This document shows positions 49,270 through 56,949 of a stretch of 64,000 bases of DNA, piece by piece. Under the pieces are notes generated by a model. It had not been told where the DNA came from. It saw only the letters and a program-made list of their open reading frames with translations, and did not search any database. How positions within the stretch are numbered: position 1 is the stretch's first letter; each line of letters opens with the position of its first letter. The DNA lies in contig CAVSWP010000002.1 of NCBI GenBank assembly GCA_963731665.1, positions 73,695 to 137,694 of the forward strand. The letters are read 5' to 3'. The translations under genes and the position numbers were made by a program. This DNA is from Chersky-840 sp035604715 (GTDB lineage Bacteria > Actinomycetota > Acidimicrobiia > Acidimicrobiales > UBA8190).

Positions 49270-50679
49270 TCAGGTGGTCAGGGGAAACAACTTGAGGGTG
49301 CCAAAGGCGTCTGCGAGGGCGCGGGCCCACGGCCATTCGCGCTGGAGCCTCAGTGTCGTCGTTCTTGCTGACGTGGTTAGTCGGCCGGCACAGTGCAGGA
49401 GCGCGTAGCGAAGGCGCTTGGGTTCGGCGCTGGCCAGAGCTCCCGTGAGGAGCAGGCCCTGAGTGAAGGCGAAGAGGTCCTGGGCCATGCAGACGAGCTC
49501 GACCCAACACGCGTTGTTGGCGAAGTCGGGAAAGGGCAGGTTCCGTAGTCCGGTGTCTTTGGCACAGCGGATGCGGTCTTCGATGCGGGCATGACCCCGA
49601 TGACGGGCTTCGAGATAGGTGATGTCGGGATCGGTCGAGTTGGTGATGAAGACCTGGTGCCGCCAGCCACCGGGGTCGAAGAGGTTGAACTGGGCCCCGG
49701 GGTGCGGTTCCTCGCGTCGGACGATGGCTCTCGTGCCTTTGGGCCAATAAGAGAGATCGAGATGCGGCGTGAGCTCGGCCACCTCTGCCCCTTCGCGGAT
49801 CTCGCCGTCAGACGTGATGGCCTCTGTCCATGCCGAGGGGGAAAGGGCCAATACGGCCAGGCGCACGGGCTCGCGCATCTCCATGCCGATGGAGAACTCG
49901 ATGCCGCGCTCCACCAGGGCGTCGACGAAGCTGTGGCTGGCCCCGGCCGAGTCGGTCCGCGCCAACATCTCCACCCCACCGACCGGGTCGGTGCCCAGCG
50001 GCGCCACGGGCAGCTGGGCCAGGGCGAGCTCGAGGACCTCAACGTGATCCGCCCCGTTATGGGGCGAGGCGTTGCCCGGGCGCAGCACCATGGCCAGTGC
50101 CTCGTGGGTGGCGTCGCAGAAGCAGGCCAAGGGATGAAAGCCATAGCCACCTTTGTAGGTGGGCCCGGCTCCGTCCTTCTCTGCATGCGCCTCGACCAAG
50201 GTGGCATCGAAGTCCAAGATGAGCGGCCCGTGCTCGCTGACCGGGCACAGTCCCACCTCCCAGGCTCTCGACCGGGCCTTGGCTCGAGCGGCGCGGATAT
50301 TCGAAAGACACTTCGCATCGACCGAGTCGACGACTCGGCTGGCCGTCGGTGTCGAGGCCACCGAGCCGAACAGCCCTGGTTGATCGCGCAGCACCGCCAG
50401 ATCGGACAAGCAGTCCCCACCGTCGGCCAGCATCAGCGCCAGGTCGAGCAACACGTGACCCGGGTCATGACGCCGGCTCCGGAGCACCGTCGACGCCAGA
50501 GCGTCGCTCAGAGCATCAGTCAAACCAGTGGCATCGGCCATCTCCGCCAGAAGCCGAGTGCCGGCGTGAGCGGCAATTCCCTTGCCATCCGCGGTCACAG
50601 ACAACAGGGGGCGGGTGTTGTTACGCTTCACCTTGGAAGTGCCCTTCTCTCGGGGATCTTGTGTGCTTCGCAACACCAA
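49270..50679 (-). CDS. IS1380-family transposase
   Basis: A transposase of about 469 residues with a DDE catalytic core of the IS4/IS1380 type. The first Asp lies in 'LILDFDATLVEAH', the second in 'LARTDSAGASHSF', and the Glu in the Y-x2-R-x3-E-x6-K-like segment 'HARIEDRIRCAKD'. The N terminus ('KRNNTRPLLSVTADGKG') is typical for IS1380 members. The longest frame starts with TTG 50679; GTG 50631 is an alternative and perhaps better start, 16 codons downstream. No frameshift or stop, so it should be functional. The G+C content is slightly below that of its neighbours. Confidence 0.92.
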   Translation of the reverse strand: MVLRSTQDPREKGTSKVKRNNTRPLLSVTADGKGIAAHAGTRLLAEMADATGLTDALSDALASTVLRSRRHDPGHVLLDLALMLADGGDCLSDLAVLRDQPGLFGSVASTPTASRVVDSVDAKCLSNIRAARAKARSRAWEVGLCPVSEHGPLILDFDATLVEAHAEKDGAGPTYKGGYGFHPLACFCDATHEALAMVLRPGNASPHNGADHVEVLELALAQLPVAPLGTDPVGGVEMLARTDSAGASHSFVDALVERGIEFSIGMEMREPVRLAVLALSPSAWTEAITSDGEIREGAEVAELTPHLDLSYWPKGTRAIVRREEPHPGAQFNLFDPGGWRHQVFITNSTDPDITYLEARHRGHARIEDRIRCAKDTGLRNLPFPDFANNACWVELVCMAQDLFAFTQGLLLTGALASAEPKRLRYALLHCAGRLTTSARTTTLRLQREWPWARALADAFGTLKLFPLTT

Positions 50680-50736
50680 GTTTCCCAGAGTAGAAGGGCT
50701 TTTCCGCGTCTTTCAGGTAGTCACCACGCCGGCTTC

Positions 50737-50754
50737 ATGAAACATCCGGGTTAG
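50737..50754 (-). repeat. Right terminal inverted repeat and target duplication of the IS
   Basis: ATGAAACATCCGGG (50737-50750) followed by TTAG (50751-50754). The TTA, read on the minus strand, is the TAA stop of the MarR gene. Confidence 0.88.
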
Positions 50755-51365
50755 TACCAGCCCGGTCCCCAGTGAAGCTCGGGGGCTTCTCCCGCCGCGC
50801 TGGCCAGGAGGGTGAGCGAGCTCACCAGCTGGCGTCGAAGGGGGACGGGGATGGCCCGGAGGAGGTCGCCGACCTCGGCGCGGCGGCGGTCGATCACATC
50901 GGACACCACCTTGCGGCCCAAGGGCGTGATGGCCAGCTTCACCTCGCGACGGTCGAGCTCGTCGCGCGTCCGTGACACCAGGTTCTTGCGCACCAGGCGG
51001 TCGCACATGCGGGTCGCCGTCGACGGGCTCACGCTCAGGGCCTCGGCCAGGTCGGCCAGACGTCGGGGCCCGCCGAAGGTGAGGACCACCAATGTCCGGT
51101 ACTGGGGGAGGGTGACGTCGTCGGGGTTTCCGGCGAGCGTCCGCACGGCGATCCCGACCATGACCCGGCTGGCGAGGATGATGGCCCCGATCACCTCTTC
51201 GTCGTTGGGGACCTCCGACGGTGGCGCCCCGGCACTCGGCACCTCGGGAACGGCTCGTTTCCTCGGCCGGGCGGCCGCAGCGGTGTCGGTGGGACCCACG
51301 GGCAGAGTATTGCCGATGGCGCCGTCTCTCGCCCGGGCGACCGTTGTCGGGGCCGGCACCGTCAC
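50751..51365 (-). CDS. MarR family transcriptional regulator
   Basis: A 204-residue winged-helix regulator. A 60-residue Pro/Ala-rich N terminus precedes the domain. The DNA-binding part reads 'TLPQYRTLVVLTFGGPRRLA', 'LAEALSVSPSTATRMCDRLV' (recognition helix) and 'RTRDELDRREVKLAITPLGR' (wing). Its GTG start overlaps the stop of the precorrin-2 dehydrogenase gene, so it is the last gene of cysD-cysN-precorrin-2 dehydrogenase-marR. Its TAA stop lies within the right IS duplication and is unharmed. It may regulate the sulfur genes or an unrelated target; sequence does not tell. Confidence 0.88.
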   Translation of the reverse strand: MTVPAPTTVARARDGAIGNTLPVGPTDTAAAARPRKRAVPEVPSAGAPPSEVPNDEEVIGAIILASRVMVGIAVRTLAGNPDDVTLPQYRTLVVLTFGGPRRLADLAEALSVSPSTATRMCDRLVRKNLVSRTRDELDRREVKLAITPLGRKVVSDVIDRRRAEVGDLLRAIPVPLRRQLVSSLTLLASAAGEAPELHWGPGWY

Positions 51366-52043
51366 GGTGACGCGCTCGGGTCGCCGAGGAACGCGTCGAG
51401 CACGGCGCGCGCTTCATCGATGCGTCCCTGGCGCACCATCTCGGGTAGCGGTCCGTCGAGCAGGCTCCGCCAGTCGATCGACTCCGTGCTGGCGCCACGA
51501 TCGTGGACGCGCCGGCGTCCCCCTTCGAGCAGGTCCGCCAGCTGCCCGACGCCGGGCCCCAGTGCCTCCACGACGCGATCACGCAGCCACCGCGCCAGAT
51601 GCGGGACTGGCGCCGGCCGTCGACACGGCGACAGAGACCACCCCGTCGCGTGCCACCGCCGGCAGCACGAAGGTGCAGCGAGACGGGTCGTCGGCGACGT
51701 TCACCCAGATCCCGGCGCCCACGGCATCGCGGTGCACCTCGTCGTCCACGGCTGCTTCGCCGGTGGCCGCCACCACCAGCAGGTAGTCGGCCGCTTCGCC
51801 GGAGCGGTAGGGACGGATGTGAACCTCGAGGGGTGACTCGTCGATGGCGGCGATGACGCCCGACTCGGCCAGCTCGCCGATGGCCACGTGCACCTCGGGG
51901 GCCACCACGGTCACGGCCGCACCGCACGACAGCAGTCCACCGATCTTGCGGGCGGCCACCCGGCCACCCCCCACCACCAGGCATCGCCGCCCCTGTACCA
52001 CCAGGCCGACGGGGTAGATGGGTGCGCCGACGCCCACCCTCAC
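51362..52043 (-). pseudogene. Precorrin-2 dehydrogenase / sirohydrochlorin ferrochelatase (CysG N-terminal type), frameshifted
   Basis: Makes siroheme, the cofactor of the sulfite reductase encoded nearby. The N-terminal part has 'YPVGLVVQGRRCLVVGGGRV' (Rossmann G-G-G-x-V), 'KIGGLLSCGAAVTVVAPEV' and 'VNVADDPSRCTFVLPAVARD'. At 'STAGASPA' the frame is lost. One base further on, the expected continuation 'LARWLRDRVVEALGPGVGQL' follows and ends at TGA 51362-51364. The extra base is at about 51597-51599. The start GTG 52043 overlaps the cysN stop. Since siroheme is needed by this very operon, a sequencing error is likelier than loss of function. Confidence 0.83.
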
Positions 52044-53335
52044 CCCCGCAGGGCGGCCAGGATCGGGGTGCCGACCATGCCGGCGGCCACGGTGGCATTG
52101 GTCTGTTCGTCGATCACCACGAAGCTCCCCGTCACCCGGTTGGTCCGGTAGGGGTCGACGGCCAGGGGGGTGCCCACGGCCACGGTGACCACACCGATGT
52201 CGTTGGGCCCGAGGGCACCGGTCGGTTCGAGCTCCAGCGACTCCACGTCCAGGCGCGAGTCCATCGAGACGATGTGCGCCGGTGTGACGCGCGTGGTGTG
52301 CTTCAGCCGGAAGCGCCGCCCGGTGTCCAGCGGTGTCTCGGCGAACCAGCACAAGGTGGCCTCGAATTCGCGCCGCACGTCGGGAGGGGTCTCCGCCGCG
52401 GCGATGAGATCCCCGCGAGACACGTCGAGGTCGTCGTCGAGGCGGACCGTGACCGACATCGACGACGGAGCCTCCTCCAGCGGGCCGTCGAAGGTCTCCA
52501 CCGACGTGAGCCGGCTTCGCCGGCCCCCGGGGAGCACCACGATCTCGTCGCCAGGACGGAACGTGCCACCACTCACCATGCCCGCGTAGCTCCGTCCCCC
52601 GCCGGGATGGCGCACCACCCACTGCACGGGTAGACGCCCGCCGTCGCCGCCTTCGTGGGCCCACGCCCCGGCCGGGGCCTGCTCGAGGGCGTCGAGCAAC
52701 GTCGGCCCCGAGTACCACGGCATGTGGGTGGAGGCCTCGACCACGTTGTCCCCGTGCAGGGCGGAGACGGGGACGGTGGTGACGGTGCTCAGGCCCAGGC
52801 GACCAGCCAGCGAGTCCATCTCCTGTTCCACGGCCCGACAGACCCCCTCGTCCCAGCCGGCCAGGTCCATCTTGTTGGCGGCCACCACGAGGTGGCGGAC
52901 CCCGAGGAGCGCGGCGATGCACACGTGACGACGGGTCTGCTCGCGCAGGCCGACGGTGGCATCGACCACGACCACCGCCAGGTCGGCGGTGGAGGCCCCG
53001 GTGGCCATGTTGCGGGTGTACTGCACATGCCCGGGGCAGTCGGCGATGACGAATTTCCGACGCGGTGTCGAGGCGTACCGGTAGGCCACGTCGATGGTGA
53101 TGCCCTGCTCGCGCTCGGCTCGCAGGCCGTCGGTGACGAAGGCGAGGTCGACGCCGTCGACCCCGCCCCGTCGGCTCGCCGACGCCAGCGCGTCGAGCTG
53201 GTCGTCGAAGAGCTGCTTGGTGTCGTGGAGGAGCCGGCCGATGAGCGTCGACTTTCCGTCGTCGACCGACCCGATCGTCGCCAACCGCAAGAGGGCGGAG
53301 CCCGGCGCCGGCTCGGCGCCGGGCGTGCGGGTCAT
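52040..53335 (-). CDS. cysN: Sulfate adenylyltransferase subunit 1 (GTPase) CysN
   Basis: A 431-residue GTPase subunit of ATP sulfurylase, which activates sulfate to APS. EF-Tu-like G domain with G1 'GSVDDGKST', G3 'DCPGH' and G4 'NKMD', followed by two beta-barrel domains. Length matches stand-alone CysN; there is no fused APS kinase (CysC) domain. It starts at ATG 53335, one base after the cysD stop, and its stop overlaps the precorrin-2 dehydrogenase start. Works as a complex with CysD. Confidence 0.95.
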   Translation of the reverse strand: MTRTPGAEPAPGSALLRLATIGSVDDGKSTLIGRLLHDTKQLFDDQLDALASASRRGGVDGVDLAFVTDGLRAEREQGITIDVAYRYASTPRRKFVIADCPGHVQYTRNMATGASTADLAVVVVDATVGLREQTRRHVCIAALLGVRHLVVAANKMDLAGWDEGVCRAVEQEMDSLAGRLGLSTVTTVPVSALHGDNVVEASTHMPWYSGPTLLDALEQAPAGAWAHEGGDGGRLPVQWVVRHPGGGRSYAGMVSGGTFRPGDEIVVLPGGRRSRLTSVETFDGPLEEAPSSMSVTVRLDDDLDVSRGDLIAAAETPPDVRREFEATLCWFAETPLDTGRRFRLKHTTRVTPAHIVSMDSRLDVESLELEPTGALGPNDIGVVTVAVGTPLAVDPYRTNRVTGSFVVIDEQTNATVAAGMVGTPILAALRG

Positions 53336-53336
53336 C

Positions 53337-54299
53337 TCAGAAGTACCCCTCGCGCTTGCGGTCCTCCATGGCCGTGTCCGAGAATCGGTCGTCGGCTCGC
53401 GTGGCCCCTCTCTCGCTGACGCGTGCCGTGGCGATCTCGGCGATCACGTCCTCGACGGTGCGGGCGTGTGAACGCAGCGCGCCGGTGCACGTGGCGTCTC
53501 CGACCGTGCGGAATCGGACGGTCGTCTCCTGGACGACCTCGCCGGGAGCGGGGACGACCCACTCCGACACCGCCAGCAGCATCTCCTGGCGCCGGACGAC
53601 CGGGCGGCGGTGAGCGAAATAGATCGAGGGAAGGGCGATGGCCTCGCGTCGGATGTACTGCCACACGTCGAGCTCGGTCCAATCCGACAGCGGGAAGGCG
53701 CGTAGGTGCTCGCCGGTGCGGACGCGGCCGTGGTAGAGGTGCCAGAGCTCGGGGCGTTGATTGCGCGGGTCCCATTGGCCGAAGGCGTCGCGAAAGGACA
53801 GGACCCGCTCCTTGGCGCGGGCCTTGTCCTCGTCACGTCGGGCACCGCCGATGCAGGCGTCGAAGTTGTGGGCGCTGATGGCATCGAGCAGCGTGATGCT
53901 CTGCAAGCGGTTGCGCGACCCTCCCGATCCGGGGTCCGCCACTCGCCCACGGTCGATGGAGTCCTGCACCGAGGCGACGATCATCTCCTCGCCGAGGTTG
54001 GCCACCGTCTTGTCCCGGAACTCCAGGACCTCGTCGAAGTTGTGCCCGGTGTCCACGTGCAAGAGGGGGAAGGGGAAGCGGCCGGGACGGAAGGCCTTCT
54101 CCGCCAACCGCAGCAGGACGGCGGAGTCCTTGCCCCCGCTGAACAACAACACGGGCCGCTCACACTCGGCCGCCACCTCTCGCAGGACGAAGACGGCGTG
54201 CGCCTCGAGCAGGTCCAGGTGATCGGGCCGCCCCCGCCGACGGGGCCTACCGGTGTCCTGGGGGCCCGGTCCGGGTGGGGCGTCGATGATCGTGGTCAT
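53337..54299 (-). CDS. cysD: Sulfate adenylyltransferase subunit 2 CysD
   Basis: A 320-residue ATP-pyrophosphatase-fold subunit that forms adenosine 5'-phosphosulfate from ATP and sulfate. PP-loop motif 'LLFSGGKDSAVLLRLA' (about 40-55), 'LLHVDTGHNFDEVLEFRD', 'CIGGARRDEDKARAKER', 'FPLSDWTELDVWQYI' and the C-terminal 'DDRFSDTAMEDRKREGYF' are all typical. I start at ATG 54299 with GGAG 10-13 nt upstream; longer frames run into the control region. It is the first gene of the leftward sulfur operon and divergent from cysH. Confidence 0.95.
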   Translation of the reverse strand: MTTIIDAPPGPGPQDTGRPRRRGRPDHLDLLEAHAVFVLREVAAECERPVLLFSGGKDSAVLLRLAEKAFRPGRFPFPLLHVDTGHNFDEVLEFRDKTVANLGEEMIVASVQDSIDRGRVADPGSGGSRNRLQSITLLDAISAHNFDACIGGARRDEDKARAKERVLSFRDAFGQWDPRNQRPELWHLYHGRVRTGEHLRAFPLSDWTELDVWQYIRREAIALPSIYFAHRRPVVRRQEMLLAVSEWVVPAPGEVVQETTVRFRTVGDATCTGALRSHARTVEDVIAEIATARVSERGATRADDRFSDTAMEDRKREGYF

Positions 54300-54349
54300 G
54301 TGCGAAACTCCAAAATCCCAGGTGGTGACGGTCGTTGCCATGTGAAAGC

Positions 54350-54400
54350 GATAAAACCGATCTGGAAAGGGATAAAACCTGATCTGATTAGTCATATATA
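54350..54400. promoter_or_regulatory. cysD-cysH control region with 21-bp-spaced direct repeats
   Basis: An AT-rich island in the 209-bp gap between the divergent cysD and cysH genes. GATAAAACCGATCTG (54350-54364) is repeated as GATAAAACCTGATCTG (54371-54386), start-to-start 21 bp, so the copies lie on the same face of the helix. TATATA at 54395-54400 is a good -10 for the cysH side. The repeats are candidate binding sites for a sulfur or cysteine regulator; no such regulator is identified here. Confidence 0.5.
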
Positions 54401-54508
54401 GTAGTGGCGAGCCGGCCGGACAAGTCATACGTCGTCGCCGGCCCGGTGCGGCCTCGAGGGCCGTGCTGGGCGCAGCGGCGCGGTGAGTCTCGGACAGGGA
54501 GGTTGACC

Positions 54509-55183
54509 GTGGGTGCAGGCGTCGAGACCAGGATCGATCTCGAGGAGCTGGCCACGCGGGCCGTCGAATTCGAGACCGCACCGGCGGGCAAGGTCATGGG
54601 CTGGGCCGTCGAGCGCTTCGGGGGCAACCTCAGCCTGGCGTGCTCGTTCCAGGACTGCGTCATCATCGACCTCGCCGTCGAGGTCGACCCGGGCATCGAA
54701 GTGCTCTTCTTGGACACCGGCTTCCATTTCCCCGAGACCCTGGCCTACGTGGAGGAGGTGCGGGCCCGCTACGACCTGAACCTGCGCGTGCTCACCCCCG
54801 GACCCGAGGCCGACGCCTGGCCGTGCGGGACCGAACGGTGCTGCGAGCTGCGCAAGGTGGAGCCCTTGCATCGCGCCCTCGCAGCCCGCGCCGCGTGGAT
54901 GACGGGCTTGAAGCGCTGCGACGCCCCCACCCGGTCCGACGCGCCGATCGTGTCGTGGGACGAGGTTCGCAACCTCGTCAAGGTGAACCCCGTCGCCACC
55001 TGGACCGACGCCGACATCGCCAACTACGAGTCCGACCATCGCCTGCCGGTCCACCCCCTCATGACCCAGGGATACCTGTCGATCGGCTGCGCTCCGACCA
55101 CCCGCCCCGTCACCCCCGGCGAGGACCCCCGCGCCGGGCGTTGGTCGGGCATGGGCAAGACCGAGTGCGGCCTTCACGTCTGA
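54509..55183 (+). CDS. cysH: Adenylylsulfate (APS) reductase, CysH family
   Basis: A 224-residue thioredoxin/glutaredoxin-dependent reductase producing sulfite. 'SLACSFQDCVIIDL' holds the PAPS/APS-reductase phosphate loop, 'LFLDTGFHFPETL' follows, and the C-terminal 'KTECGLHV' carries the catalytic Cys. Cys111-Cys112 ('RCCELRKVEPL') is the signature of the iron-sulfur APS-reducing subtype, consistent with no APS kinase in the cluster. The matching C-x-x-C has become C194-A-P-T197 ('IGCAPTTRP'), so one cluster ligand is missing. GTG 54509 is chosen because AGGGAGG ends 6 nt before it; TTG 54503 is too close. Its stop overlaps the sulfite reductase start. Confidence 0.9.
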   Translation: MGAGVETRIDLEELATRAVEFETAPAGKVMGWAVERFGGNLSLACSFQDCVIIDLAVEVDPGIEVLFLDTGFHFPETLAYVEEVRARYDLNLRVLTPGPEADAWPCGTERCCELRKVEPLHRALAARAAWMTGLKRCDAPTRSDAPIVSWDEVRNLVKVNPVATWTDADIANYESDHRLPVHPLMTQGYLSIGCAPTTRPVTPGEDPRAGRWSGMGKTECGLHV

Positions 55184-56949
55184 TGGCCCATGACCGGGAC
55201 AATCCCCTGGGCGTCCAGATCCGCGGGAACGAGCGGTCCATGCATTTCGTCCACCCCTACCGCCGGGTGGGCGAGCTGAACCAGGTCGAGCGGTGGAAGC
55301 TCGAACGACACCCCCTCGAGGTGGCCGACGCCGTCATCTCCCGCTACGCCAAGGAGGGCCCCGACGCCATCGCCGAGGTCGCCGGCGAGCAGGAGCGCCT
55401 CAAGTGGGTGGGCCTGTATCCGCAGCGCCAGGGGGGCGACGCCTTCATGATGCGCGTCAAGGTCCCCGGCGGGGTGCTGAGCGCCGATCAGGCCCGCGAG
55501 ATCGGCGTGGTCGCCGATGCCTTCGGCGAGGGCCCCGAGGACAGCGCCGTGTTCGGCAACCGCTATGCCGACATCACCACGCGCCAGACCATCCAGATCC
55601 ACTGGATCCGCATCGGCGACGTGCCCCGCATCTGGGAACGCTTTGCCGACGTCGGGCTGACCACCGTCCAGGCGTGCGGTGACTCGGCCAGAAACGTCCT
55701 GTGCTGCCCGGTCTCGGGCGTGGACGCCGACGAGGTCTTCGACGCCCTTCCGATCGCCAGGACGATCTCGGACTTCTTCACCGGCAACCGCGAGTACGCC
55801 AACCTCCCCCGCAAGTTCAAGATGAGCGTGACCGGGTGCCTGCAGGACTGCGCCCAGGCCGAGATCAACGACATCGGCCTGTGGCCGGCGAGAACGGCTG
55901 CGGGCACGATCGGGTTCAACGTGCTGGCGGGCGGCGGCCTCTCCGACGGCGAGCGCATGGCCTCGGACATCGACGTGTTCGTGCGGCCCGAGCAGGCCGT
56001 CGAGCTCACCCGGGCCATCGCCCAGGTCTTCGGCGAGCTCGGCAACCGCGAGAGCCGCGGCCTGGCCCGCATGCGCTACCTGGTCCAGGAGCTCGGGCCC
56101 GAGCAGTTCCGGGCCGAGCTCGCCGCCCGGGCCCGCTTCGACCTCGAGCCGGCGGGCGAGGAGCTCACCACCCGCTACCGGGGTGACCACGTGGGCGTGC
56201 ATGCCCAGCGAGAGCCGGGCTTGCGCTACGTGGGGTGCTCGGTGCCGGTCGGGCGGATGGCGGGCATCGAGCTCGTCGAGGCCGCTCGTCTGGCCAGGAC
56301 CTACGGCGACGGCACCATCCGCCTGGGGTCCGATCAGAACTTCGTGCTCACCGGGGTCCCCGAGGAGAAGGTCGACGACCTGCTCGGCGAGGAACTGCTC
56401 GCCAAGTACTCGCCCTTCCCGGGCCCCTTCGAGCGGGGTGTGGTGGCCTGCACCGGCAGCGAGTTCTGCCGCTTCGCCGTCGTCGAGACCAAAGAGCGCG
56501 CCGTGACGTGGGCCCGTTTCCTCGACGCCCAGTTGGCTGGCGAGCCCACCGGGGCGCGCCCGGTGCTCGGGGGGCCCTCGGCGCCGCGTGAGGACGCCGG
56601 CGTCATCCGCATGCACTTCTCGGGGTGCTCGGCGTCGTGCGCCCAGCCCCAGATTGCCGACATCGGCTTCCGGGGGGATGTGGCGCATGTGGGGGAGCGC
56701 ATCGTCGAGGCCGTCGACATCGGGATGGGGGGCTCGCTCGGCGCCGACGCGGCGTTCATCGACTGGATCGAGAACGCCCGTCCCGTCGATGACGTACCCC
56801 AGGCGTTGTTGCGGACCGTGCGCCGCTACCAGACCGAGCGACGCGACGGGGAGCCGTTCTACAACTGGGCCCGTCGGGTGCCCAACGAGGAGCTGGCGGC
56901 CACGCTGGCCGGGCTGGACTCCGACCACGCGCCGGTGAGCCAGCCATGA
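55183..56949 (+). CDS. Assimilatory sulfite reductase (siroheme and [4Fe-4S] nitrite/sulfite reductase family)
   Basis: A 588-residue hemoprotein that reduces sulfite to sulfide. It has the two-fold repeated ferredoxin-nitrite/sulfite reductase architecture: N-terminal half-domain ('TTRQTIQIHWIRIGDVPRIW', 'CGDSARNVLCCPVSG', 'LPRKFKMSVTGCLQDCAQAE') and C-terminal half with the siroheme/cluster ligands C-x5-C in 'CTGSEFCRFAVVETK' and C-x3-C in 'GCSASCAQPQ'. ATG 55183 shares its first base with the cysH stop (TGATG). It overlaps the FrhB-like gene by 4 nt. Placement between cysH and a siroheme gene supports sulfite, rather than nitrite, as the substrate. Confidence 0.92.
   Translation: MAHDRDNPLGVQIRGNERSMHFVHPYRRVGELNQVERWKLERHPLEVADAVISRYAKEGPDAIAEVAGEQERLKWVGLYPQRQGGDAFMMRVKVPGGVLSADQAREIGVVADAFGEGPEDSAVFGNRYADITTRQTIQIHWIRIGDVPRIWERFADVGLTTVQACGDSARNVLCCPVSGVDADEVFDALPIARTISDFFTGNREYANLPRKFKMSVTGCLQDCAQAEINDIGLWPARTAAGTIGFNVLAGGGLSDGERMASDIDVFVRPEQAVELTRAIAQVFGELGNRESRGLARMRYLVQELGPEQFRAELAARARFDLEPAGEELTTRYRGDHVGVHAQREPGLRYVGCSVPVGRMAGIELVEAARLARTYGDGTIRLGSDQNFVLTGVPEEKVDDLLGEELLAKYSPFPGPFERGVVACTGSEFCRFAVVETKERAVTWARFLDAQLAGEPTGARPVLGGPSAPREDAGVIRMHFSGCSASCAQPQIADIGFRGDVAHVGERIVEAVDIGMGGSLGADAAFIDWIENARPVDDVPQALLRTVRRYQTERRDGEPFYNWARRVPNEELAATLAGLDSDHAPVSQP

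Larger units (their letters stand above)
49062..50750 (-). mobile_element. IS1380-family insertion sequence, intact
   Basis: A 1689-bp element bounded by 14-bp perfect inverted repeats: CCCGGATGTTTCAT at 49062-49075 and its complement at 50737-50750. It is flanked by a 4-bp duplication TTAG (49058-49061, 50751-50754) and carries one transposase gene. Ends, duplication and gene are all intact, so the insertion is probably recent and still mobile. The 207 bp left of the transposase stop contains no gene. The site is the overlapping stop codons of two convergent genes, described under findings. Confidence 0.92.

Noticed and set aside
49089..49295. A 68-codon plus-strand frame inside the left part of the IS.
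   Set aside because: It overlaps the transposase end antisense, has no recognisable product, and IS1380 elements carry only one gene.
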